Assembly: GCA_964467985.1 (NCBI GenBank)
Contig: CAYXTP010000005.1
Location: forward strand, 1-64,000
Length of the DNA stretch: 64,000 nt
Reading direction: 5' to 3'
DNA from: GCA-2720975 sp964467985
GTDB taxonomy: Bacteria > Planctomycetota > UBA1135 > GCA-002686595
Made by a program: the position numbers and the translations under genes. The notes beneath the pieces were generated by a model. It had not been told where the DNA came from. It saw only the letters and a list, made by a program, of their open reading frames with translations, and made no database searches. Numbering within the stretch: position 1 is the stretch's first letter; the number at the start of each line of letters is the position of its first letter. Positions 53,846 through 62,202 of the stretch are shown here, piece by piece.

Positions 53846-53859
53846 TGAACAGTTGTTCA
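53846..53859. promoter_or_regulatory. LexA-box-like dyad
   Basis: TGAACA-GT-TGTTCA, containing GAAC-N4-GTTC as in Gram-positive-type LexA boxes, about 220 bp before dnaN. One such match per 64 kb is expected by chance. Confidence 0.35.
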
Positions 53860-53947
53860 GGGGCTCGACAGGACCAGTTGGCGCTGGCCGAGCTGTCCCC
53901 AGACCGTCCACTAAAAAAGAGCGAGTGACCCAGAAGTCGCCCACGGG

Positions 53948-53956
53948 TTATCCACC
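53948..53956 (+). promoter_or_regulatory. DnaA-box-like site
   Basis: TTATCCACC, eight of nine bases of the classic DnaA box TTATCCACA; the best match in the gap. Confidence 0.55.
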
Positions 53957-54207
53957 GCTCGCTAAGGGGTTCTCCAGGCTGAGGCGGCCTGAAGGAGGGT
54001 GAAAAACAGGGGCGGAAAGGGGCCCCTAGAGTAGCCCCAGAGGGGCCTTGTGTCGATCCTGAAGGGCTCGCCCAGGTTGCCGAGAACGGGCCCGATTGCG
54101 GGCAGATCGGCGCGCTTCGGAGGTGGCTAGAGGGCCTGGCCGGGCGAGCCCAATCGAGGGTATTGCCCGGCGTCCCCCGGCGCCCCTTCCCAGGCAGCTG
54201 TGGGAGC

Positions 54208-55848
54208 CTAGACGAGGCCATCGGCCCGGGCTCCGAGACGGCCGAGCAGATTCTCAACCTGTTCGCGAACCTCCGGATCCGAGCGGATCGCCTTGGCGAT
54301 GCGGTCGACGGCGTAGATCACCGTGGAGTGGTCGCGGCCCCCAAAAAAGCCCCCCACTTCTTCGAGGGAGTGGCGCGTGATTCGGCGCGCCAGAAACATG
54401 GCGACCTGCCGGGGGTGAGTGATGGACTTGGTGCGCCGCTTGGACTGCAATTCCGAGAGCTTGACCCCGTACTTGTTCGTCACCGCGGCGATGATGTCGT
54501 CCATGGTGGGCGTGCCCTGGTTCACCTGCAGTAGGTCGCCAAGGGCTTCGCGGGCGAGGGTTAGAGTCAGGGGTTTGCCCGTCAAGCTCGAGAACCCCAA
54601 GAGGCGGGTCACCGCACCCTCTAGCTCGCGCACGTTTTGATCGATCTGTTCGGCGATCAGTTGGGCTACGGCATCCGGCAACTCACGCCCCTGGTCCCGG
54701 CTCTTGCGCTTCACGATGGCCATGCGCGTCTCGTAGCAGGGCGGCTCCACCTCCGTCACCATGCCCCACTTGAAGCGCGAAACGAGGCGCTCTTGAAGGG
54801 TGGGGATGTCCTTGGGCGGCGAGTCGGATGACAAGACCAGCTGCTTGCCCGCCTGGTAGAGGGTGTTGAAGGTGTGGAAGAACTCCTCCTGGGTGCGCTC
54901 CTTGTTGGCCAAGATGTGGATGTCGTCCACGACGAGCACGTCCACGTTGCGGTACTTGTTGCGAAACTCCGTCAGATCCCCGTTCTCGAGGGCGCTGATG
55001 AAGTGGTTCACAAACGTTTCGCACGAGAGGTACAGGATGCGCGCGCCGGGGTCGCGTTCGAGAATGGAGAAGCACAAGGCCTGCAGCAGGTGCGTCTTCC
55101 CCACGCCCACCCGTCCGTGCAAGAAGAACGGGTTGTAGTTCATTCCCGGGCGTTCGCCCGACCCGACCGCCGCCGCGTGGGCAAAGCGGTTGCACGGCCC
55201 AACCACAAAATTCTCAAAGGTGTAGCGGTGATTCAGAACCACATCGCTGTTCCAGAGCAGGCCGCCGCCGGGAACGCGCGGCGCATGAGCCGGCCCGGCG
55301 TTCGGTGCGCGACCCATGCGCGCGCTTTGCTCCCCGAGCTTGGCGCCGTTGCCCTGTCGGGCGTCGTCGGCCGGGGGCTGCGCCGGCGGGACGGTGGCTT
55401 CGGGGTCGACCACGACCCGCACGCGGCACTTGTGGCCCACCACCGAGTGCACGGCGCTCTCCACAGCGGGGCTGTAGTACTTGCGAATCCAATCACAGGT
55501 GTAGGGGTTGAGCACGGCCAAACAGACCTCTTCCGGCTCGCCTTCAGCGCCTTGGCCCGCTTCGTCCGACCCGGGCTTCTCGACCACAAGCCGGGCTTGC
55601 CGGAACCACGTTTCGAACTGCTCGGGCACCACGCGGGACCGCAATGCCTCCTGGACCTGCTCCCAGAGGGCCGCCGGCCTTGTTCTCGGCTGTGTGCTCG
55701 GCGCCGGCGCCGCAGCAGGGGCTGTGCCGCTCGGGGAGCCGAGGCTCTCGGCGCCCCCTTTCGTGTCCCCAGAAGCGCGTGCGCCAGCAGCCTCGTCTGA
55801 CGGCCGAGCGAGGGCCGGAGGGGTTGCTGTGGGCTCGGGGGAGGGCAT
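54208..55848 (-). CDS. dnaA: Chromosomal replication initiator DnaA
   Basis: A 546-residue initiator. After an unusual Ala/Pro-rich N-terminal tail (1-55) comes domain I (about 58-150, LWEQVQEAL...), a Pro-rich linker, the AAA+ domain with Walker A GRVGVGKT (245-252) and Walker B LVVDDIH (305-311), and domain IV with FFGGRDHSTVIYA (501-513), the DnaA-box reader. It is longer than the E. coli protein (467) because of the tail and linker. The ATG at 55848 is the first good start; it is the last of the minus-strand run from pyrF and bsh genes. Confidence 0.97.
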   Translation of the reverse strand: MPSPEPTATPPALARPSDEAAGARASGDTKGGAESLGSPSGTAPAAAPAPSTQPRTRPAALWEQVQEALRSRVVPEQFETWFRQARLVVEKPGSDEAGQGAEGEPEEVCLAVLNPYTCDWIRKYYSPAVESAVHSVVGHKCRVRVVVDPEATVPPAQPPADDARQGNGAKLGEQSARMGRAPNAGPAHAPRVPGGGLLWNSDVVLNHRYTFENFVVGPCNRFAHAAAVGSGERPGMNYNPFFLHGRVGVGKTHLLQALCFSILERDPGARILYLSCETFVNHFISALENGDLTEFRNKYRNVDVLVVDDIHILANKERTQEEFFHTFNTLYQAGKQLVLSSDSPPKDIPTLQERLVSRFKWGMVTEVEPPCYETRMAIVKRKSRDQGRELPDAVAQLIAEQIDQNVRELEGAVTRLLGFSSLTGKPLTLTLAREALGDLLQVNQGTPTMDDIIAAVTNKYGVKLSELQSKRRTKSITHPRQVAMFLARRITRHSLEEVGGFFGGRDHSTVIYAVDRIAKAIRSDPEVREQVENLLGRLGARADGLV

Positions 55849-55985
55849 GGACCTTTGGCGCTGAGGGATTTCCCCGCCGGAGTGCGGGGCGGCGCCTCGA
55901 AGGCGGCTGCGCGTGCCCGGCTGGTGTCGCCCTGAGGGGCGGCTTGGGGGGAGGGCACGTGAAGCGCTGGGGGAAACGCGCGCGC

Positions 55986-56013
55986 ATTCTGCCACGGGCC
56001 GGAGCGAGGTCAA
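55986..56013 (-). promoter_or_regulatory. Candidate dnaA promoter
   Basis: On the minus strand TTGACC (56013-56008) and CAGAAT (55991-55986) are spaced by 16 bp. The transcript would have a leader of about 130 nt. A DnaA box touches its upstream side. Confidence 0.5.
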
Positions 56014-56016
56014 CGA

Positions 56017-56025
56017 TTCTCCACA
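56017..56025 (+). promoter_or_regulatory. DnaA-box-like site upstream of dnaA promoter
   Basis: TTCTCCACA, eight of nine bases of the TTATCCACA consensus, 3 bp upstream of the -35. It fits DnaA self-regulation. Confidence 0.45.
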
Positions 56026-56058
56026 AGCGGCGCGCGGCGCTTGCGAGTTCGCGTTGAA

Positions 56059-57207
56059 CTAGCCCGACTTACGCGAGCAAGAAAAAGTTTTCGACAAGAT
56101 TTCAACCGAACGGCACAACTCGGCGTCTGTCGTTTCCCGCCCTAGGGAAAGTCGCACCGCTGCGCGCGCGGATTCATTGTCGTAGCCCATCGCGGTCAGC
56201 ACGTGCGAAGGCTCGAGCGAGCCGCTTGAACAGGCGGAGCCCGCAGAGACCTCAAGGCCCTCAAGGTCGAGCCTCGTGACGATCACGCGTCCTTCAACTC
56301 CGGGCGCGAGCACGGTCAATGTGTTGGGCAGGCGCGCACTCGAGTCGATCGGCGGCCCCACGATTTGGAGCTCCGGCAGCGCCTCATGAAGGGCCCGCCA
56401 AAGCCACAATGTCTGCGTTTTCCACCGATTTGCAATTTGCTCCTGGTGCGCCACGGCGAGCTCGATGGCGACGGCCGCGGCCGCAATAGCCGGGGCGTTC
56501 TCTGTCCCTGGCCGCAAACCCTCCTCTTGCCCGCCGCCAAAGGTCAGGGCTTCCAGGGGCAGGTGGCTGCAGCGCAGCAAGACCCCCACCCCTAGCGGCC
56601 CGCCGACCTTGTGGGCGGAGAGGGTGGCCAGGTCGATTCCCCAGGCGCGGAGGTTCAGGGGGATCCGACCCAGCGCCTGGGCCGCGTCCGTGTGAATCGG
56701 CAAGGGCTCGCCCTGCAAGGCTTCCCGCAGTCCACTCAGGGGGGAGAGGGCTCCGGTCTCGTTGTTGGCGGCCGCCACAGAGAGCAAGGAGCTGCCCCGA
56801 GCGAACTGCGCGAGTTCGTGGGCGTCTATCAGGCCCTGCCGGTCCACGGGGGCCAATCGGACGCCGAACCCAGCGGCCTGCAGGTGGCGGGCGGGCTCCA
56901 ATATGGATGCGTGTTCACTCGCCAAGACCGTCAGGTTCCCGCCGGGCCCCGCAGCCCGCAGGGCGCCGAGCAGGGCCAGGTTATTCGCCTCGCTGCCGCC
57001 CGAGGTGAAGGTCACGCCCGCTTCGGGCACACCCAGCGCGCCAGCGACCTGCTCGCGGGCGCGGTCGATGACCGCACGCGCAGCCCGGCCGGAGCGGTGG
57101 ACGCTGGATGGGTTACCCCCCAGCAGCTCCTGGGTGCGCATCCAAACCTCCAAGGCCTCGGGGCGCATGGGGGTGGTGGCGTTGTGGTCGAGGTAGACGC
57201 GGCTCAA
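56059..57207 (-). CDS. Cysteine desulfurase (NifS/IscS group)
   Basis: A 382-residue PLP enzyme that takes sulfur from cysteine. YLDHNATTPM is the family start, SEHAS holds the ring-stacking His99, LSAHKVGG has the PLP Lys200, and the persulfide Cys326 is in SAGSACSSGSLEPSHVL, the longer IscS-like loop. It starts with TTG in a TTGA overlap with bshA. The sulfur it frees may go to Fe-S clusters, tRNA thiolation or selenium insertion (MnmH); which one is not shown. Confidence 0.92.
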   Translation of the reverse strand: MSRVYLDHNATTPMRPEALEVWMRTQELLGGNPSSVHRSGRAARAVIDRAREQVAGALGVPEAGVTFTSGGSEANNLALLGALRAAGPGGNLTVLASEHASILEPARHLQAAGFGVRLAPVDRQGLIDAHELAQFARGSSLLSVAAANNETGALSPLSGLREALQGEPLPIHTDAAQALGRIPLNLRAWGIDLATLSAHKVGGPLGVGVLLRCSHLPLEALTFGGGQEEGLRPGTENAPAIAAAAVAIELAVAHQEQIANRWKTQTLWLWRALHEALPELQIVGPPIDSSARLPNTLTVLAPGVEGRVIVTRLDLEGLEVSAGSACSSGSLEPSHVLTAMGYDNESARAAVRLSLGRETTDAELCRSVEILSKTFSCSRKSG

Positions 57208-58358
57208 GGGCCCGGGGCCTCCAGTGCATCTCGGTACACACGCTCGTATTGATCGACGATGACGTCCCGGGAGAAAAGCGTCTCGGCTCGCTCGCGGGCG
57301 GCCCTGCCCATGGCTCGCGTCCGCTCGGTATCGATCAGGGCCCGTGCCAGCTGGCGCGCGAAGGCCTCTGAATCGCCGGGGTCTACCAGCCAGCCCGTGA
57401 TCCCATCTTCCACGACCTCCGAAACCCCGCCCACGTTGCAGGCCAGGACGGGCGTGCCGCACGCCATGGACTCCAAGGCCGAGAGGCCGAACGACTCTTC
57501 CCGGCTGGAGAGGGCATACAAGTCCGCCGGTGCCAGGAGGCCCGGCAGGGCGTCGCGTGTACCCAGGAAGGTCACCCGGTCCGCCACGCCGATTTGTTCG
57601 GCGATGGCCCGACTGGGCGCCTGATCGGGGCCGTCCCCAACCAGGAGTAGGCGCCAGTCCCGGTCTGCGTTGGGGCTGCCAGGCCCGCAGGCCTGGGCGA
57701 ACGCCTGAACCAGCCAGGGCACGCGCTTCACTGGCCTGAAGTTGCTGACGTGGACGACGGTCGGGGGCGAGGCCGCTTCGCCCATGCCGGCGCCAGCATG
57801 GAATTCCTCCAGGTCGACAAAGTTCGGGACCACCTCGATGCGGCCCGAGCGCGCCTCCGGTCCAAAGTTCTCCGCCGTGCGCCGCACGAGGTCCGCCGAG
57901 ACCGCCGTGACCGCGTCGCTGGAGGCAAGGGCGTAGCGCACCAAGGGTGAGTAGCTGCGGTCGTTGCCCACCAGGGTGATGTCCGTCCCGTGCAGGGTGG
58001 TCACGACTCGGGGGGCTTGGCGGCCGGGCCGCCCCGTTGCGGCCGAGCGCGCGAGCAGAGCGCTAACCGCGTGCGGCAAGGCGTAGTGCGCGTGCAGGAT
58101 GTCGAGCCCCAGGCTCTCGTGCAGGTCGAGCACGGCCGAGGTGATGGCCAGGTCGTGGGGCGTAGCGTCGAAGAGGGGGTAGGGCACCCCCTTGGCCACG
58201 TGCAACTCAACGGGGCCCGAGTCCCGCGCCAGCCGGGGCGGCGCACGGTGAGAGAAGAGATGCACCCTGTGCCCCCGTTGCGCCAAGGACAGGGCCAGCT
58301 CGCTGGCGACGACCCCTGAACCCCCATAGGTTGGGTGGCAAACAACCCCTATTTTCAT
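57204..58358 (-). CDS. bshA: N-acetyl-alpha-D-glucosaminyl L-malate synthase
   Basis: A 384-residue GT4 glycosyltransferase that joins UDP-GlcNAc to L-malate, the first step of bacillithiol synthesis. BshA-specific stretches are MKIGVVCHPTYGGSGVVAS at the start, HAHYALPHAVSALLA and TTLHGTDITLVGNDRSY; the donor-binding EESFGLSALE (E-x7-E) is near 300. The ATG at 58358 fits. parA precedes it by 53 bp, and cysteine desulfurase follows with a TTGA overlap. Confidence 0.94.
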   Translation of the reverse strand: MKIGVVCHPTYGGSGVVASELALSLAQRGHRVHLFSHRAPPRLARDSGPVELHVAKGVPYPLFDATPHDLAITSAVLDLHESLGLDILHAHYALPHAVSALLARSAATGRPGRQAPRVVTTLHGTDITLVGNDRSYSPLVRYALASSDAVTAVSADLVRRTAENFGPEARSGRIEVVPNFVDLEEFHAGAGMGEAASPPTVVHVSNFRPVKRVPWLVQAFAQACGPGSPNADRDWRLLLVGDGPDQAPSRAIAEQIGVADRVTFLGTRDALPGLLAPADLYALSSREESFGLSALESMACGTPVLACNVGGVSEVVEDGITGWLVDPGDSEAFARQLARALIDTERTRAMGRAARERAETLFSRDVIVDQYERVYRDALEAPGP

Positions 58359-58411
58359 CCTATCTAGCTTCACCATCGTCTTGGAGGGCTGGCTGCCGCG
58401 CCGCAGGCCCA

Positions 58412-59743
58412 CTAGGGGAGGTCCAGACCCTTTTTGGCCAGGGGTCCAAGCCGCGAACGTGAGGGCATTTGGTCCCTTTCTGCACCCTTAGTGGATAGGA
58501 AGTTATAGTTAGGGGCCTCCTCTACCGGCGTGCTCGCGAGGTCTTGCTGGGCGGCGCCTGCAGGGACCCCATCGGTCTCTTCGGCTAGACCTTCTTTTGG
58601 ATCACAAATGGAATCCAAGGGGTCATTAAAATCCAAGCAAACGGTCGTGTCATGGGCCGTGCTTTCCAGGCCGCGAGCCGCACTGGGTTCAGGGCCCGCA
58701 TCGGGGGCGCCAGCCGAGACAGGGGATGCGACCTCCGTCTGCCCGCCGCTTGGCGTGCTGGCGGTCTGCCCGGGAGGCTGAGCGTCATCGGGTCTTGGAG
58801 GGGGGATCCGCGCGGGCGGAGTGAGTTCGACCGTCGGCAACTCCGGTGCCGTGGCGGCCCGGCTGGCCTTCGAGGCGCGTGACATTTGTGCCAGCGTGGC
58901 CTTGAGCTGCTCGACCGCTGGCACGGGTAGGTCTCTGCCCGCGAGCTCGGGGTCCTGGCTCTCGGCGGCCATGATCTCACGCGCCAGGACCAAGTAGTCG
59001 TGGGCCCCCGGGGAGCTTGGGGCGTACTCAAAGATCGACACGCCGTGACTGGGGGCTTCCGCCAGCTTGATGTTGGTGCGGATGGGCCGCGAGAACACCT
59101 GGTCAGGGAAGTAGCGCCGGATCTCGGCCAGGACTTCCCGTGCCAGCTTCAGGCGCGTGTCGTAGAGGGTGGGCAGGATTCCAGCGACGGTCAGGGCTGG
59201 GTTGATGCGGCGCCGCATGAGCTGCACGATTTCCACCAGCTTGCTGATGCCCTGCAAGGCAAAGAACTCAGTCTGAAGGGTGACGATGACCTCTTGGGCC
59301 GCAGCGAGCCCGTTGACGGACAGCAGCCCCAGACTGGGCGGGCAATCCAAGATGACATAGTCGGCGGGCGGCTCGCCGGTCGCCTCCTGGGACTCGCTAG
59401 CCCACTGGTCGATGGCCTCGCGCAGCAAGGTTTCTCGCCCGAAGGCGCTAGCCAATTCGAGTTCGGCGCCGGACAGGTCGATGTGCGCCGGCAGCAGCCG
59501 CAGGCCCGGCGTGCCCGTTTTCCGCAGGCAGGCGCCGAATGACCGGTTGCCCAGCAACAGGTCGTAAGAGGATGGCTCGCCCGAGGCCAGGTCCGTACCC
59601 AGGTGCAGCGATAGGTTGGCCTGGGGGTCGAGGTCCACGAGCACGACTCGGCGGCCGAGACGGGCTAGGGCAGAACCCAGATTGGCGGCCGTGGTGGTCT
59701 TTCCGACCCCACCCTTTTGGTTGATGATTGCGATGCGGCGCAT
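58412..59743 (-). CDS. parA: ParA/Soj-type chromosome partition ATPase with long C-terminal tail
   Basis: A 443-residue ATPase. The deviant Walker A NQKGGVGKTT (8-17), the switch DLDPQANLSLHLG and VILDCPPSLG mark a chromosomal ParA/Soj. The core ends near residue 255; the last 190 residues are Pro/Ala/Thr/Glu-rich, with an ordered-looking basic end (RSRLGPLAKKGLDLP). ParA sets out ParB-parS complexes on the nucleoid, but no parB lies in the window. It sits between bshA and bshB1, four genes from dnaA. Confidence 0.93.
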   Translation of the reverse strand: MRRIAIINQKGGVGKTTTAANLGSALARLGRRVVLVDLDPQANLSLHLGTDLASGEPSSYDLLLGNRSFGACLRKTGTPGLRLLPAHIDLSGAELELASAFGRETLLREAIDQWASESQEATGEPPADYVILDCPPSLGLLSVNGLAAAQEVIVTLQTEFFALQGISKLVEIVQLMRRRINPALTVAGILPTLYDTRLKLAREVLAEIRRYFPDQVFSRPIRTNIKLAEAPSHGVSIFEYAPSSPGAHDYLVLAREIMAAESQDPELAGRDLPVPAVEQLKATLAQMSRASKASRAATAPELPTVELTPPARIPPPRPDDAQPPGQTASTPSGGQTEVASPVSAGAPDAGPEPSAARGLESTAHDTTVCLDFNDPLDSICDPKEGLAEETDGVPAGAAQQDLASTPVEEAPNYNFLSTKGAERDQMPSRSRLGPLAKKGLDLP

Positions 59744-59809
59744 GAGACCTGGCGGGGCGTGGCGACCCCGGGCCGCGCAGTGTATCCCGCACCGTGAAAA
59801 TCGCCTCGC

Positions 59810-60583
59810 CTAGTCCGTCGAATCCCCCGGACCAGCACATCGCAGGAGGGCCTGCCAGGTCGCGCACAGAGCTTGGCCAGCGGGCAGTGGCCCTTCGTGC
59901 AGCAGGGGCTCGCCGTGTCGGGCCCCAATCAGCTCGCCGAAGAAACGCGCCTTGCTCTCCATGCGCTCAGCAATATCCGCACCAAACAGAAAATGGCTGC
60001 CGTCGTCGGAGTCCGAGGCCGGGGCGAGCTGGGTCGTGTAGGCCTCCACCGAGGCTTTCTTGCGCTCCCACACGGGCCCGATGTCGACCACCAGGGTTGG
60101 GTCGAAGGCCTTGTGACCCATGAATCGCAGCAGGTGTCTGGGCCGCGGGGCCGGTTCTTCTCCGGCCTTCTGTGCCAGGCGACGCAGGCCGGCCAGGTAC
60201 CAAGCCTCGCGTGCGATCCGCCCCGCCGCCACGTGATCAGGGTGCAGATCGTGCTCGCTGTGGGCAAAGAGCAGGTCCGGCTGGTGGGCGCGCAGAATGG
60301 CGGCTACGGCCTCGCGCTCCTCCACCCCTGGCAACACCCGACCGTCGGGCAGACCCAAGTTGAGCCGCAGGCTCAGCCCGAGCAGGTCGGAGGCCGCGGC
60401 GGCCTCCTGTGCACGCTCTTCTCGGCTACCGCGGGAGCCCATTTCACCGGCCGTGAGGTCCAGCACCCCAACCTTCAGCCCCGCCGATGTCAGGTGCAGG
60501 ATCGTACCCCCCAAGCAGATCTCAGCGTCATCGGGGTGGGCTGCGATAACGAGGGCGTCGAGGTGCAGGTCGGGATCAGTCAT
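59810..60583 (-). CDS. bshB1: Bacillithiol deacetylase BshB1 (PIG-L family)
   Basis: A 257-residue zinc deacetylase that removes acetyl from GlcNAc-malate. AAHPDDAE (metal ligands) is at 14-21, LTAGEMGSRG follows, LLFAHSEHDLHPDH is the catalytic stretch, and the segment LRFMGHKAFDPTLVVDI fits BshB1. The ATG at 60583 overlaps bshC by 8 bp. It is the second step of the bacillithiol pathway beside bshA and bshC. Confidence 0.94.
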   Translation of the reverse strand: MTDPDLHLDALVIAAHPDDAEICLGGTILHLTSAGLKVGVLDLTAGEMGSRGSREERAQEAAAASDLLGLSLRLNLGLPDGRVLPGVEEREAVAAILRAHQPDLLFAHSEHDLHPDHVAAGRIAREAWYLAGLRRLAQKAGEEPAPRPRHLLRFMGHKAFDPTLVVDIGPVWERKKASVEAYTTQLAPASDSDDGSHFLFGADIAERMESKARFFGELIGARHGEPLLHEGPLPAGQALCATWQALLRCAGPGDSTD

Positions 60584-62192
60584 CGGAGTGGGTGAGATCG
60601 GGGCCGAGGTGAATGACGATGTGCTCGAAGCAGATGGGCGGCAGTTCGCGATACAGGGACTCCACCCAACTGGGCCCAAAGCGGGCACAAAACTGCAGAG
60701 GCCCGAGCACGCGTTCTTGGGGCTGTCCAAGTGGGCACAAGCTATTGTTGATGCGCCTGATGACGCGCTGGCCCTTGCCGGATTGGTTGGCCTGCACTCG
60801 GTCGGCCTTCAGGGCGAGCTTGTCGATGATGGTCTTCACCTGTCTTGCTGTGCGCTCTAGGTTGCCGGCGAGGTTGCCCTGCAACGCGGAAAGCTCGGAG
60901 CGCAGGGCGCGCAGGCGTCCCGCTGCGAGTTCAGCTTCTTCCCGCAATGCACTGCCGGGAGTGGCGCCGGCTCGCGGACTCTCCTGCTCTGCGGGCAGCC
61001 ACTCACCCTGGGCCGCCAAGGCCTCGCCCGCTGTCACGCCTGCGCGCTCAAGTGCGGCGCGCCCATCGGGATCGGTGAGGGTCATGCTGATTCGCGGCAC
61101 AAAAGGCGTCCGTGGCAGGCCCGCCGTGTCACGCAAGGGCGCAAGTTGGGAGTGATACCGGAGCTCGGCCTGGCCGCCGATGGTTGCGGCTACCGGCAGT
61201 GCAGCGTCCTGAACAAGGGGTCTCAGAAGTGCCCCAGCGGACCAGTCGCGGTGGCTCCCAGCGATCTCTGCCGCCAATTCGGTGGCCGTGCGAGAGCCGG
61301 GCTCTCCATCAAAGACGAAGCCCTCGCCACCGGAACGCAAGGCGCGTCGACGACCGTCGACAAGCTGAAAGACCAGCGCAGCTTCTGCGGGGTCGATCGC
61401 ACAATCCGGACCCGAGCCCTCGCGCAACAGGGGCTGGGGGTCCAAGGACACGAGGTCCGCAAGGGCCGAAGACAGGGGTCCTCGTATCCAATCGGGCTCG
61501 ACCACGAGTAACCCGAGTGGTCCGAGCAGTTGGCTCATCGTGCGCGTGAAGGCTCGCGCGAAGGACTCGCCCTGGCGCGGGAAGAACAGCTCCAAGGCGG
61601 CTTCTGTTCCTTCAAACTCCTCGTACATCTGGGCCAAGAGTGCGCGCGTGGCACCCAGATGATGGACCCCTTCATCGAAGTGGATCTGGGACAACGGGGT
61701 CCGACCAGACGAGAGCCCCGCGAGCTTGACCTTTTGTAGGTCGAGGTTGCGGTTGAGTTGATGGGCGTGGTGAACTTCCGCCACGTCGTGGTCGTCGCCG
61801 TGATTCCAAAACAGCGGGACAACGGGACAGCCCCAAAGACGGGAAAGGTCTGTCGCCAGGCGGCAGGCCTGCAGGCCCTTGTAGAGGCTATACAAGGGAC
61901 TGCAGCAAAGACCTGGTTGCTGGCCGGTGACAACGCAGAACGAACCCTGCTCGGCCAGGACCGCGATGGAGGTCTGGGCCCTGCCGGGCAGTTCGTGAAA
62001 TCCGTGGCCCTTACGCAGGGCCTCTGCGAGCAGGGCTCGCTGCCCGAGATCGTGCCGGTCCTTTGGGCGCTCGAGGTCCTCGATCTTGCCGGGCACGGGC
62101 AGCCCGCGCAGGGAGCCGGAAGACAAGGCCTCGCGCGTGTCCTCGTGCAGGCCGAATAGGTCGGCGGGCAGGTATTCGAGGTGCAGGTCCAC
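60576..62192 (-). CDS. bshC: Bacillithiol biosynthesis cysteine-adding enzyme
   Basis: A 538-residue enzyme that adds cysteine to glucosaminyl-malate to make bacillithiol. VVTGQQPGLCCSPLYSLYK is the family hallmark, PLFWNHGDDHDVAEVHH is the conserved active-site region, and a long coiled-coil lies at about 430-475. The GTG at 62192 gives 538 residues, close to the B. subtilis protein (539); upstream codons are not coding. It is 10 bp after pyrF and overlaps bshB1 by 8 bp. Confidence 0.95.
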   Translation of the reverse strand: MDLHLEYLPADLFGLHEDTREALSSGSLRGLPVPGKIEDLERPKDRHDLGQRALLAEALRKGHGFHELPGRAQTSIAVLAEQGSFCVVTGQQPGLCCSPLYSLYKGLQACRLATDLSRLWGCPVVPLFWNHGDDHDVAEVHHAHQLNRNLDLQKVKLAGLSSGRTPLSQIHFDEGVHHLGATRALLAQMYEEFEGTEAALELFFPRQGESFARAFTRTMSQLLGPLGLLVVEPDWIRGPLSSALADLVSLDPQPLLREGSGPDCAIDPAEAALVFQLVDGRRRALRSGGEGFVFDGEPGSRTATELAAEIAGSHRDWSAGALLRPLVQDAALPVAATIGGQAELRYHSQLAPLRDTAGLPRTPFVPRISMTLTDPDGRAALERAGVTAGEALAAQGEWLPAEQESPRAGATPGSALREEAELAAGRLRALRSELSALQGNLAGNLERTARQVKTIIDKLALKADRVQANQSGKGQRVIRRINNSLCPLGQPQERVLGPLQFCARFGPSWVESLYRELPPICFEHIVIHLGPDLTHSDD

Positions 62193-62202
62193 GATTGAAC
62201 GC

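Larger units (their letters stand above)
53625..54207. other. Probable chromosomal replication origin (oriC) in the dnaA-dnaN gap
   Basis: A 583-bp gap with no believable gene, between dnaA and dnaN. Three 8-of-9 DnaA-box matches lie at 53671-53679 (TTTTCCCCA), 53727-53735 (TGGGGATAA, reverse) and 53948-53956 (TTATCCACC). An AT-rich patch at about 53689-53716 sits between the first two boxes and could be the unwinding element. A GAAC-AGTT-GTTC dyad is at 53847-53858, and a GGCCCCT/AGGGGCC hairpin (54021-54047) lies beyond dnaA's stop. Confidence 0.7.
55849..56058 (-). other. dnaA upstream region
   Basis: A 210-bp gap before dnaA holding its likely promoter (55986-56013) and a DnaA box (56017-56025). 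The frame stays open upstream of the dnaA ATG but codes an Arg/Pro-rich sequence without family match. Confidence 0.55.

Noticed and set aside
54021..54047. GGCCCCT/AGGGGCC hairpin as a dnaA terminator
   Set aside because: The T-rich stretch on the minus strand comes more than ten bases after the stem, so it is not a convincing intrinsic terminator; kept only as a note in the origin entry.
53688..54257. 189-codon minus-strand open frame across the dnaA-dnaN gap
   Set aside because: Low-complexity Pro/Ser/Arg sequence without family features; it overlaps the dnaA end and crosses the DnaA-box region, so the gap is better read as oriC.
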